In this document: positions 54,800 through 64,000 of the stretch, one piece after another
How the letters are laid out: each line of letters begins with the position of its first letter
Position numbering within the stretch: position 1 is the stretch's first letter
Origin: Conchocele bisecta
Taxonomy: Eukaryota > Mollusca > Bivalvia > Lucinida > Thyasiridae
NCBI GenBank assembly: GCA_029237695.1
Contig: CM055275.1
Location: 10,490,899 to 10,554,898, forward strand
Direction: 5' to 3'
DNA: 64,000 bases
The notes under the pieces: model-generated
Told to the model about the DNA's origin: nothing
The model's database searches: none
What the model saw: the letters and a program-made list of their open reading frames with translations, nothing else
Translations under genes and position numbers: made by a program

Positions 54800-55295
54800 G
54801 ATGGTCCATGTACGTTAGTATGTTATGTATGTTAGTATGTTATGTATGTTATGTACGTTATGTACGTTAGTATGTTATGTATGTTATGTATGTTATGTAT
54901 GTTAGTATGTTAGTATGTTATGTATGTTAGTATGTTAGTATGTTATGTATGTTATGTATGTTATGTACGTTAGTATGTTATGTATGTTATGTACGTTAGT
55001 ATGTTATGTATGTTATGTATGTTATGTAGTTATATGTTAGTATGTTAGTATGTTATGTATGTTAGTATGTTATGTATGTTATGTATGTTAGTATGTTATG
55101 TATGTTATGTATGTTATGTACGTTAGTATGTTATGTATGTTATGTATGTTATGTATGTTAGTATGTTAGTATGTTATGTATGTTATGTATGTTATGTATG
55201 TTAGTATGTTATGTATGTTATGTATGTTATGTATGTTAGTATGTTATGTATGTTAGTATGTTAGTATGTTAGTATGTTATGTATGTTAGTAAGTC
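54800..55295 (+). repeat. 8/9-bp minisatellite, TATGTTAG and TATGTTATG units
   Basis: About 490 bp of ATGTTAGT (8) and ATGTTATGT (9) in irregular order, following a TATCCCCCCGCCGATGGGC hairpin start (54769). Confidence 0.92.
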
Positions 55296-56333
55296 TGTAT
55301 TCACATTGGTAACATTGTCTTACTTTTCTTCCATTTTCTGTTGCCATTTTCTGTATCTCTTTAACACTTAGACCGCTACACACAACAATTGTCGTCTGCT
55401 GTTGCTTTTATATCTTGCCTTATTTCTCAATAAAAAACATGGTTTGACAGCACTTCAGAATCGTTTCCAATGGTTTTTATGCGTGACGCGGCCACCTGCT
55501 TTGTCAAGCTATGTGTACATCGACAACCCTCGTAGTCGAGCTATGCTGTTCTCCTACAGCTCTGTTGCGCATAACCCCCACATCCCAATTATCAAGGTCA
55601 AGGTCACTTCGCCTTTTTTCTCTCAATTTCTTTTTAATATTTGGCCACATAATATAATACATGTATTTGTGTGTCTAAGGAAGGGTCTTTGTTTCAAAAA
55701 GGCCCCACAGTCTGCAAACCGGTCACTGTCAGGACTGCATGCCAGCGAGGGGATTAGCTTAGTGATAATGTTTAATAAAAGGTATACTAAAATTGTCAGT
55801 TTACTGCTGTTTATCTAACGGTGAAGGCCACTGTGTGAATCTGGCATTTATATTTGACACACGCCACGTGGTTTTGTACCGAAGAATGTGTGCCACTTTT
55901 CGAGATTTTTTTCAAAATCTACGATATTTTTCGTAAATGACGTCAAAAGTTGGCGAAATTCTCAGAGCAAATGCGGAATAGAATTCCGCATTTGCTCTGA
56001 ACATTTCTTCAACTTTTGAAGTCATCTACAAAAGATATCGTAGATTTTGTAACTATTTTATCATTACATATCGCACATCTTCGGAGGTACAAAATCACAT
56101 GGACCGGATCTCTGGAATTATCTCCCTGAGCTACTCGCCATTTTTTACCGATACTGATTTTAAAAATAATTCATATTTTGTGTAAATGATGTTGAAAATT
56201 GACAAGAAATTCCACATGAGCTCTGATTTTTATTGTCAATTTTCGAAGTCCTTGATGGAAATATTGCAATTTTTTCGAATCAATATCGTCGAAAATCGGT
56301 GATGGTGATTATATAGAGGTAATGCCACGATCT
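55296..56333. other. No gene; repeat fragments
   Basis: Contains a TTGTCGTCTGCTG end (55388), the GTCAAGCTATGTGTACATCG sequence also seen at 14790, an AAGGTCAAGGTCAC core (55590) and the fold-back at 55870-56105. Confidence 0.55.
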
Positions 56334-56550
56334 GGGGCCCGTTTCACTAAACTTTGTACACTAAAATGTTCATAAGTGCAAATTTAGGATCGTTTGGAAA
56401 TTTCAATTGATGAATTCACATTTATTTATGCTCAATAAATGTAAATCCAATAATTGTTTACAAGAACACATTGTTAATGTCAAATTTACAGACTATGATA
56501 ATTTTGCACTTACGAACATGTTAGTCGTACAAAGTTTAGTGAACTGGTCC
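56334..56550. mobile_element. CGTTTCACTAAACTTTGTACG MITE
   Basis: GGGGCCCGTTTCACTAAACT ... AAGTTTAGTGAACTGGTCCCC. Confidence 0.85.
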
Positions 56551-57004
56551 CCTGGCTCGTACAACTGAAATCTGTTTTATACATGCAGACTAACATTGTG
56601 ACAAACCTACCTTAAGACTCACAAAAAAATCATACAACAAAGAAATCAGCGACTACTCCTTTCCATTATTATCATGAAATAATATGTTTACATAATTAGA
56701 TATAATGCTTGTTTAGCCATTGCGTGTTCGGAAACAATCACAGTTCTTTCTGTTATAGCTAATTAGTGATACTAACAACCTAATTCTCTGGTCACTGTTT
56801 CAGACTTGCTTATTCACTTGTCATTTTCAGATGATTATTCTCTAGGTAAATGTATATATAAGCCAATTTTATTACATTTTGAGCCATTATATGTACCGGT
56901 ACTCGTTGTTTACTTGTGTATCATAAGTCGCTATTCAATTCAAACATGTACGATCCATTCCATCTGCTATGTCTTCCACTAACTCCTGCTTGTAATTAAA
57001 TCAA

Positions 57005-57680
57005 GGTGTATGATCATGTGGTTACAGCAACAACAACAAGTACTGAAACTTCCAGAAGCCCTCTGATTCAAAGTACATAATTTATTTTTTTATTTTGTCC
57101 TTATTATGTAAAGTATTTTTATGAAATATGGCGCATCAAACGCATCTTGTTATTAAGCTGCATTTTGTGGTCGCAGTATGTTGACCCAAACTTCTGTTGT
57201 TTTTGCAAAGAATCAATTAGTAGACACGGAAATCTGTTCTTCGCAAAAACGACAGTATGTACCTAACTCCCGGGACCACTAAATGCAGCTTAAGCTGTTG
57301 CATGTTAAGGAAAATATCAAATAAATAGAGAATAGTAGGTTAGTGCCGTGAATGGGAAAAAATATCTGGCAAGGCTCAGGAAACGGGATGGGCGAGGCTC
57401 TGCCGAGCACATCCCGTTTCCGTGCCGCGCCAGATTTTTTTTCCCATTCACGGCACTAACCTACTATTCTATTTATCCCGTCAACACCTACAAATGGCTG
57501 TAAAATGCAAAAATGGTATTGACTGGATATCAAAAATGTTTCACGGCACCGTGTTTCACGGCACATACGCACTGTGTTGATGGGATAAAAGGAAAATATC
57601 AAATAATACTTAGTTTGGAGTGGGCGAGATTTCAACACTTGGCTATTGTTGGTGTTGTAACCATGTGATCATGCACCTTG
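57005..57680. repeat. CACGTGGTTACAACAACAAC fold-back interrupted by another fold-back
   Basis: The outer element is split by 57325-57588 (AATAGTAGGTTAGTGCC...GTGTTGATGGGATAAA). An 18-bp direct repeat AAGGAAAATATCAAATAA flanks the insert (57307-57324, 57589-57606). Confidence 0.8.
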
Positions 57681-57729
57681 TAAATCTCAGGTGAGAGGAT
57701 ACACGTATATCTTAAAATCAGGATTTGAC

Positions 57730-58385
57730 GTTCCTGAAAATTGTGCGTGGGTGGCAGGTGGGAGCACCATCGATCGGTAATTTAATGTTCGGAGTTCATC
57801 CTTACCAGAATCCCGACCGGAGACCTGTAGGCTATTTCACGAATATTGCAAAGTATACTTATCTAGCAAAGTATACTTTGAGGGTGTAATCGTTTATTTT
57901 TCGTGAAATGCATTATTTCATATCGAACTAACGACTGAATATATTTGATGATTAAAAGTATGCAGAATTATTATGCTGAATTTATTACATTATAATTCAG
58001 TATAATAAAAAATAATAAATTTATCCTTACCGGTACATTGAAAAGTATACTTTGCAATGTTCGTGAAATTGTCTACTGGTTTGGTCCTCAAGTTACGTCT
58101 TTGTCAGTCTTTGTATGCGAGGGTTAAATGTAGTTATACCCCTTGTATGAGTATTACGATTATTCCTAATCCTAGTACTTTTAGGGGAAGGGGACTGGTG
58201 TGGTATGGACCTGGTACCAGGGGTATGGACCAGGTCAGGTTATTCTAATTTCAGGGCTGAATATATATTTATTTCGATGTTGGGTAATTTCCAACCCATC
58301 AGCAGGTTAAAGGCGTGATCGAACCCGTTGGCCCAACCTTAAATGACCTTGGCTGTTGACTGAATCAATCAACCAATCAATTGTT
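57730..58385 (+). mobile_element. SINE-like element interrupted by a GTAGCC-type MITE
   Basis: GGGTGGCAGGTGGGAGCACC...CGACCGGAGACCTG, then MITE TAGGCTATTTCACGAATATT...GAAATTGTCTAC (57827-58078), then TGGTTTGGTCCTC... resumes the SINE through TTGGCTGTTGACTGAATC. Confidence 0.8.
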
Positions 58386-58479
58386 GTAAAATTTGTATTT
58401 TAGCGAAACGAGGCACACATAATGAGTGACTTGTATATGTAAACTTCAGTGCAGGTAACTTTATAATAGATAATACCAG

Positions 58480-58985
58480 GCTAGTGTATTTCAATATCAA
58501 GTTTATCAGGCAAGGCTAGGAAGCATGTAAGAATCCGAGGCTGACCGAGGAATTCCTATCGTTTCAAAAACGAGCCTGATAAATTTGATACCTCTTACAT
58601 AGAGAATACCAGACTAGTGTATTTCAATATAAAGTTTATCAGGCACGGCTAGGACTCGCCAGGAAATTCCTATCGTTTCCAAGACGAGCCTGATAAACTT
58701 GATATCGAAATACACTAGCCGGGTATTCCCTATGTAAGAGGTATCAAATTTATCAGGCTTGTCTTGGTAACGGTAGGAATTCTTCGGTGAGCCTCGGAAT
58801 TCCTACATGTTTCCTAACCTTGCCTGATAAACTTGATACCTCTTACATAGAGAATACCAGGCTAATGTCTTTTGATATCAAGTTTATCAGGCAATGCTAG
58901 GAAATGCTAGGAAATGCGAGCTGAGCTGAGCCGAGACTCATTAACTTGATATTAAAGGACAATAGCGTGGTATTCTATTTATCAG
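58480..58985. repeat. Nested inverted repeats ATCAAGTTTATCAGGC
   Basis: TACCAGGCTAGTGTATTTC and ATCAAGTTTATCAGGCAAGGC occur alternately in both orientations five to six times, able to fold into several hairpins. Confidence 0.75.
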
Positions 58986-59480
58986 GTAACGTTTTGTGTT
59001 ACAAAATGAGCAAATATGTGGCTGTGACTGGAGAAATGGGGCTCATGGGTTTTGTGACCAGTGTAGATCCAGCACAGCCTGATCAGGATCTGCACTATTC
59101 GCAATTCCATTAATAGCTCATTTTCAGGCTACAGGGTTCCGTTTCACTAAACTGCACACACTAAAATGGTCGTAAGTGCAAAATTATGATAGTCTGTAAA
59201 TTTCACATTAACACTATTTTCTTGTAAACAATTATTGGATTTACATTTATTGAGCATAGCCCATAGGCTGCATATGCAGCCTATGCTCAATAAATGTAAA
59301 TCCATCCATTGAAATTTCCAGACGATCCTACATTTGCACCTACGAACATTTTAGTCATACAAACTTTAGTGAAACGTGCCCTTGGAATGTGCTATTTGAC
59401 CTGATGAGCTACACTGGTCACAATTAGCCCCATTTCTCAAGTCACAGCCACATATGACGTGGTTTTCATTGTTTATTTGC
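58986..59480. mobile_element. GGCTGTGACT..GAGAAATGGGG element with inserted MITE
   Basis: ATGTGGCTGTGACTGGAGAA...ATCCAGCACAGCCTGATCAG on the left and CCATTTCTCAAGTCACAGCC on the right, split by the CGTTTCACTAAAC MITE at 59146-59380. Relative at 61868-62105. Confidence 0.8.
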
Positions 59481-59639
59481 TACGTCATTACTCTGATCCC
59501 ATGTGACATGGTTCCACCAATGAATCGTCAGCAACAAGACTTGAATCTCTTTTGACCCGTATGTGATTATCTAGTCAATGCGGGATGCAGCCATTCGATA
59601 TTACTGTCTGTATCACGGGTTACCTACCCAAATTTTACG

Positions 59640-60408
59640 GCTATATAAATAATGCAGGCGGGTGGGCGGCGGACAGAAAAAGTGCATAGTTTGTGTACAC
59701 AACTCCTCCAAAACAGTTCAGTCAATCGATCTGAAACTATACACACGTCTTTTACAAATATTGAAGATCTGCACCTTGGTGTTTTTATGACGAAAAAATA
59801 TTTTTTAACAAAAATATCGCCTTTTTAACGTAGCCATTTTTTTCTACATTTTTGTATACAATTCTATATAGGGTACAGAGTTTGTGTACACAACTCCTCT
59901 GAAACTGCTCAGTCGGTCGATCTGCAACTATACACACGTCTTCTACACATATTGCAGATGTGCACCTTGGTGTTTTTATGCCAAAAAAATATTTTGTAAC
60001 AAAAATATCACCTTTTAAACTTGGCCTTTTTTTTCCACGTTTTTGTATCCAATTCTATACAATTTCTACTTTACACATCTCTACCTAAATTAGTATACAT
60101 GTTTAGCACAATGAGAGGAAGAAATAATGCTATAATAAGAGTTTCAAATTCTCATTAATGTTTCTTGCCTTGTTGACAGCTTCACATTTCTGCATTTTGG
60201 CGTATTTTGTGACTTTCGGCACTCTTGTTCGTAATAAAATCAATATTTGACCAAATTTCACGAAATAAAAAGAAGGCTCATTTTTAAATTTTGATAATAT
60301 TTAATACATGTATTATCAAAAAAAATTGATTATATAGCCGTAAATTTTGGATAGGTTTCGTGAAACAGACAGTAGTCGGTATATATCCAATGCCAAACTT
60401 GATTGTGG
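59640..60408. other. No gene; diverged array
   Basis: Units with AGTTTGTGTACACAACTCCTC...TGCACCTTGGTGTTTTTATG (two copies, also at 12600); outer pieces TAAATTTTGGATAGG / CCCAAATTTTACGGCTATA suggest an inverted pair. Confidence 0.6.
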
Positions 60409-60638
60409 TTTAACCCTTTCCCTGTTTTGCGATATTTCCACTCATCCAAATCCAAAACATCTGAATAAAAGAATCAAATGCTGGGTCAAATGATGGTTAA
60501 ATTATCTCATAGAGTAGCAAACATTGTGGGAAAAGGAGAAATTGCTTGTTACAAGCAATTTCTCCTTTTCCCACAATGTTTTCAAAAGACATCTTCTGCA
60601 GAGGCGTGAAAAGTCGTCTCTATCAGGGAAAGGGTTAA
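60409..60638. mobile_element. TTAACCCTTTCCCTG MITE (inverted copy)
   Basis: TTAACCCTTTCCCTGTTTTG ... CTATCAGGGAAAGGGTTAA; inverted relative to 46512-46740. Confidence 0.9.
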
Positions 60639-60831
60639 AACCATTGTGATCCAGTAAATATGACGTATCAGACGAAAACAAAGCTTGTTACCTGATTAAT
60701 TCAAGTACAGATAGTGTAGATGAGGGACAAATCCCCCTCCCTGGTTCTTGGTGAAGAAACACAGGCGATCAATATCCACTACCCCCACCCAATTCCACCA
60801 TTACACGCATCCTACAGGTCAGTAGCCTATT

Positions 60832-61110
60832 TCACCAACATGGCAAAGTATACTTTCCTAGCAAAGTATACTTTCAGGGAGAAATTTTAAATTTAATGAT
60901 AAATTTATTAATTTGTATTATACTGAATTTATTACATTATCACAGCCATTTTGGCTGTGATAATGTAATAAATTCAGTATAATAATCATCAAATATATGC
61001 AGTGGTTTGTTCTATATGAAATAATGCATGTTGGGAAAAATAAATGATTACTCCCTCAAAGTATACTTTGCTAGATAAGTATACTTTGCAATTTTGATGA
61101 AATCGGCTAC
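60832..61110. mobile_element. GTAGCC-TIR MITE
   Basis: GTAGCCTATTTCACCAACAT ... TGATGAAATCGGCTAC. Confidence 0.88.
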
Positions 61111-61124
61111 TGGTTCGTCAATAT

Positions 61125-61555
61125 CAAGGTGCATGATCATGTGGTTACAACAACAACAACGTCGCCCACTCCAAAGTAAGTGTTATTTGATATTTTCCTT
61201 AATATGCAACGGATTTTGATGAGATATGGCGCAGCAAACGCGTCTTCATCAGCTGCAATTGGTGGCCCAGGGAGTTTGGCACAGTCTTATGTCGTTTTTG
61301 CAAAGAATCGATTTCCGTGTCAGTAGACACGGAAATCGATTCTTCGCAAAAACGACATAAGTTTGGGTGAAAATACAAAGACCACCAAATGCAGCTTAAC
61401 AAGAAGCGTTACCTGATTAATTCAAAATCATCAAAATCCGTTACGTAATCAGGACAATATAAAAGAATACGTACTTTGAATCAGGGATTCTGGAAGTTTC
61501 AGTACTTGTTGTTGTTGTTAGTACCACGTGATCATACACCTTGTATATGTAGTTT
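61125..61555. repeat. CACGTGGTTACAACAACAAC fold-back (most complete copy)
   Basis: Arms ATGATCACGTGG..ACAACAACAAC / GTTGTTGTTG..CCACGTGATCAT; inner perfect arms GAATCGATTTCCGTGTC / GACACGGAAATCGATTC. Confidence 0.88.
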
Positions 61556-61584
61556 CTGACTGTACTACCTGTTACTTCTTCATA

Positions 61585-61862
61585 TACAGGGTGGTTCAAA
61601 ATATATGTTGCACGTTGGGACCTATCTGTTACAAGTAGATAATAATAATCTTATATATCAGAATATAATATAATTAGTCACCATTTTTTTCAAGTATATA
61701 ATATTCAAGAAACACATACATAATCTACCTTTATACATGATTTTCAAAATGTATACCCATGTTTTACATAACGCGCTGTCGCTGGTCTTTAAAAATTCTG
61801 ATTTTCACGTGCGTCCAAAAACTGTCTTTAAAGTGGGGACATATATTTTGAACCACCCTGTA
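61585..61862. mobile_element. TACAGGGTGGTTCAAAATATATG MITE (mariner-like)
   Basis: TACAGGGTGGTTCAAAATAT ... ATATTTTGAACCACCCTGTA; TA at both ends, ~278 bp, no transposase. Confidence 0.88.
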
Positions 61863-62231
61863 TATATACGTCGCTGTGACTAGAGAAATGGGGCTTATGG
61901 GTTTTGCGACCAGTGTAGATCCTGCATCCGCACAGTCTGATCAGGATCTGCACTGGTTGCTATTCCATCAATGAAACATCAGTCATGCTTCTTCTGACAA
62001 GCAATATATAGATTGTTATCTGGCTTCATGAGTGTGATATTTGATCAGGAGCTCACTGGTTACAGATCCTATATACCCCATTTCTCCATTCACCGCCACT
62101 TGTATTAATGATGTATAGGGATTATTTTCTTAGTACGGGATCTAATGGTGGAATCGGGTGAAATTTCAATCGTCTGTGGTATAAATAACTTTTGCATGCA
62201 AACCCCCACATCTCATTTCTCAAGTTTCATG

Positions 62232-62335
62232 TACAGTGGGGTCAGCGTGTAAGTGCACACACGAACGAACACGACAGGTTGGAACCAACCTGTCGTGTTC
62301 GTTCGTGTGTGCACTTACACGCTGACCCCACTGTA
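62232..62335. repeat. 104-bp perfect palindrome, 51-bp arms
   Basis: TACAGTGGGGTCAGCGTGTA ... TACACGCTGACCCCACTGTA with a 2-bp AA spacer at the centre. Confidence 0.93.
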
Positions 62336-62539
62336 ATGTACATGTATATTTATTTGCCCACATTCTCACATTATTATATTATATATATCGGATCATTGGT
62401 TGAAAATAATTTGCCTGCCAGCCAATATCTTGGGTGAGACGGGTCCTGAGGTCACAGTAGGAGTGGAAATTGTCATCTTTGTAAAAAAAATATAATATTT
62501 GACGAAATCTATCAAATATTCATTGAAACTCATCAGTGA

Positions 62540-62690
62540 TCAATTAATCAATCAATCAATCAATTCATCAATCGACCAATACATCAATCAATCAATTAAT
62601 AAATCAATCAATATATCAATCAATCAATATGTAAATATATCAATCAATCAGTCAATCAATCAATAAATTAATCAGTCAATCACAAGAGGC
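62540..62690. repeat. (AATC)n simple repeat
   Basis: ATCAATCAATCAATC with TATC/TTAATC variants. Confidence 0.9.
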
Positions 62691-62699
62691 AAATATTGA

Positions 62700-63420
62700 C
62701 TTGTGATAATGCATAATCAATTTATCATGTTTACATTACAATGACTGTGACTATCATATATATATTTCCTTATATTTTGTACACACATTGGGTTATATAA
62801 CGGGTACCGGTATTATCTTTTCATTTTCTTCCCTCGCTTTCATGAATTCTCCTACATAATCTTACCAATGGTGTTGCACTCCACACCGGCATTAAATGTT
62901 TCTCATCGAAAAATGCACCGGTTTCTGGATGAATTGCCATGCAGCTCTATTGCATAAATACATATTTTGTCTAGTGATTGTCTTGCGCCAGTTACTGGGC
63001 GAGAATGTGTTGCTGAATGTAGCTGAATGGGAATTTGTTAGGAATCTGACACTAATTTCGATGTTATGCTGAAGTTACTCGGTCACATGCAGATGATATT
63101 GCATAAATATGTTTTTGAAGTTTGTAAGTGCAGATATTAATTTTGGAATAGCATTTACACTAACAGCCGATGTTGGTAAATCTTTAGTGGATTATATTAT
63201 GCTTACATGTGTGCATGTGTTAATTAACCACATTAATGTGAGAAGCAGTTTAATGAAAACTGTCATACAAACATTTTTTTCAGTGGTGGATTCAGGTGGG
63301 GGGGATTTATTTTTTGTTGTTGAGACTTGAGAAGCTGTGTGATTGCTGTAAAAACAAAGCTGTCTGTAAAAACAGCAAACACTGTCAAATAAGGCTGTTT
63401 TTTTTTCAGATCAAGGTCCA
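62700..63420. other. No gene seen
   Basis: AT-rich unique-looking DNA; one 73-codon ORF (63109-63330) without recognisable domain or splice context. Confidence 0.5.
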
Positions 63421-63725
63421 GTAGCTTATTTCACCAACATTGCAAAGTATACTTTTCTAGCAAAGTATACTTTGAGGGAGGAATCATTAATTTGTCCCGA
63501 AATGCATTATTTCATACAGAACTAACGACTGCATATATTTGATGATTAAAAATATGCTGAATTATTATACTGAATTTATTACATTATCACAGCCAAAATG
63601 GCTGTGATAATGTAATAAATTCAGTGTAATAAATATTAATAAATTTATCCTTAAATTGAAAATTTCTCCCTCAAAGTATACTTTGCTAGAAAAGTATACT
63701 TTGCAATGTTGATGAAATCGGCTAC
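63421..63725. mobile_element. GTAGCC-TIR MITE
   Basis: GTAGCTTATTTCACCAACAT ... TGATGAAATCGGCTAC with inner ATCACAGCCAAAATGGCTGTGAT. Confidence 0.88.
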
Positions 63726-64000
63726 AGATATAGGGAGCCCATTCAGTAAATATTACCAGTATCTGCTGTATTACATGAGCATTGTATACTGAAAATCAGT
63801 CGTTCGAATTTCGACAGGGCGCTACTCTTCGGCGATATCCTGGATCCACCACTGTTTTTATCATAAGAAGTTTAGTGAAACGGACCCGTGGCACCTATTT
63901 CGATGTGAAACATTTTACGTTGGTGCGGCAAAGTGCAGCACCAGTTCTTATATGTTTCACTTAATTTGTACGACTAAAATATTTGTAAGTGCAAATTTAG

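Overview
This window is eukaryotic, intron-dominated and extremely repeat-rich. The repeat style (hairpin plus GTCC-rich tracts plus 150-180 bp tandem arrays carrying AAGGTCAAGGTCA cores, SINE-like tails ending in GTTAAAC + AAAC repeats, many fold-back MITEs) and the protein-coding exons point to a lophotrochozoan, most likely a mollusc. There is no prokaryotic gene organisation and I see no reverse transcriptase or transposase ORF.

The only gene I can support is the 3' half of an ADAM10 / Kuzbanian metalloprotease gene on the + strand. Nine exons join in frame with matching phases: disintegrin (3442-3598, 15774-15881, 24284-24368), cysteine-rich and membrane-proximal region (25919-26024, 37937-38080, 39905-40044), transmembrane plus basic juxtamembrane tail (41960-42169), a repetitive charged cytoplasmic exon (44865-45149) and a proline-rich tail with a PTAPPNY motif (49467-49562). 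Pro-domain and catalytic exons must lie 5' of the window. The intron between 15881 and 24284 has perfect U12-type 5' splice-site and branch-point motifs and appears to have AT...AT ends.

The striking theme is that nearly every exon is shadowed by decayed duplicates of itself, usually only one exon edge with its splice site: disintegrin exon echoes at 751, 3842, 11338, 15039; exon-2 echoes at 15280, 15523, 15607; exon-4 echo at 26151; exon-5 echoes at 37666 and 38878 plus a ~52-copy, 73-bp tandem array (33888-37704) made of its 3' splice site and first 40 coding bases; exon-6 echoes at 40124, 40438, 40588, 40753; TM-exon echoes at 41109, 41497 and 42292.

Layout: 1-3.4 kb repeats and one pseudo-exon; 3.4-15.9 kb exon 1, its echoes and several tandem arrays, then exon 2; 16-23 kb a 1.75-kb higher-order repeat block and a 500-N gap whose flanks overlap by 16 bp; 24.2-26.2 kb exons 3-4; 26-33.9 kb repeats; 33.9-38.1 kb exon-fragment array and exon 5; 38-45.2 kb exons 6-8 with MITEs; 45.2-48.2 kb an intron with a cluster of RFX X-box palindromes; 49.5 kb probable last exon (alternative terminal exons at 52.8 and 53.55 kb); 54-64 kb no gene seen, only nested MITEs, palindromes and simple repeats.
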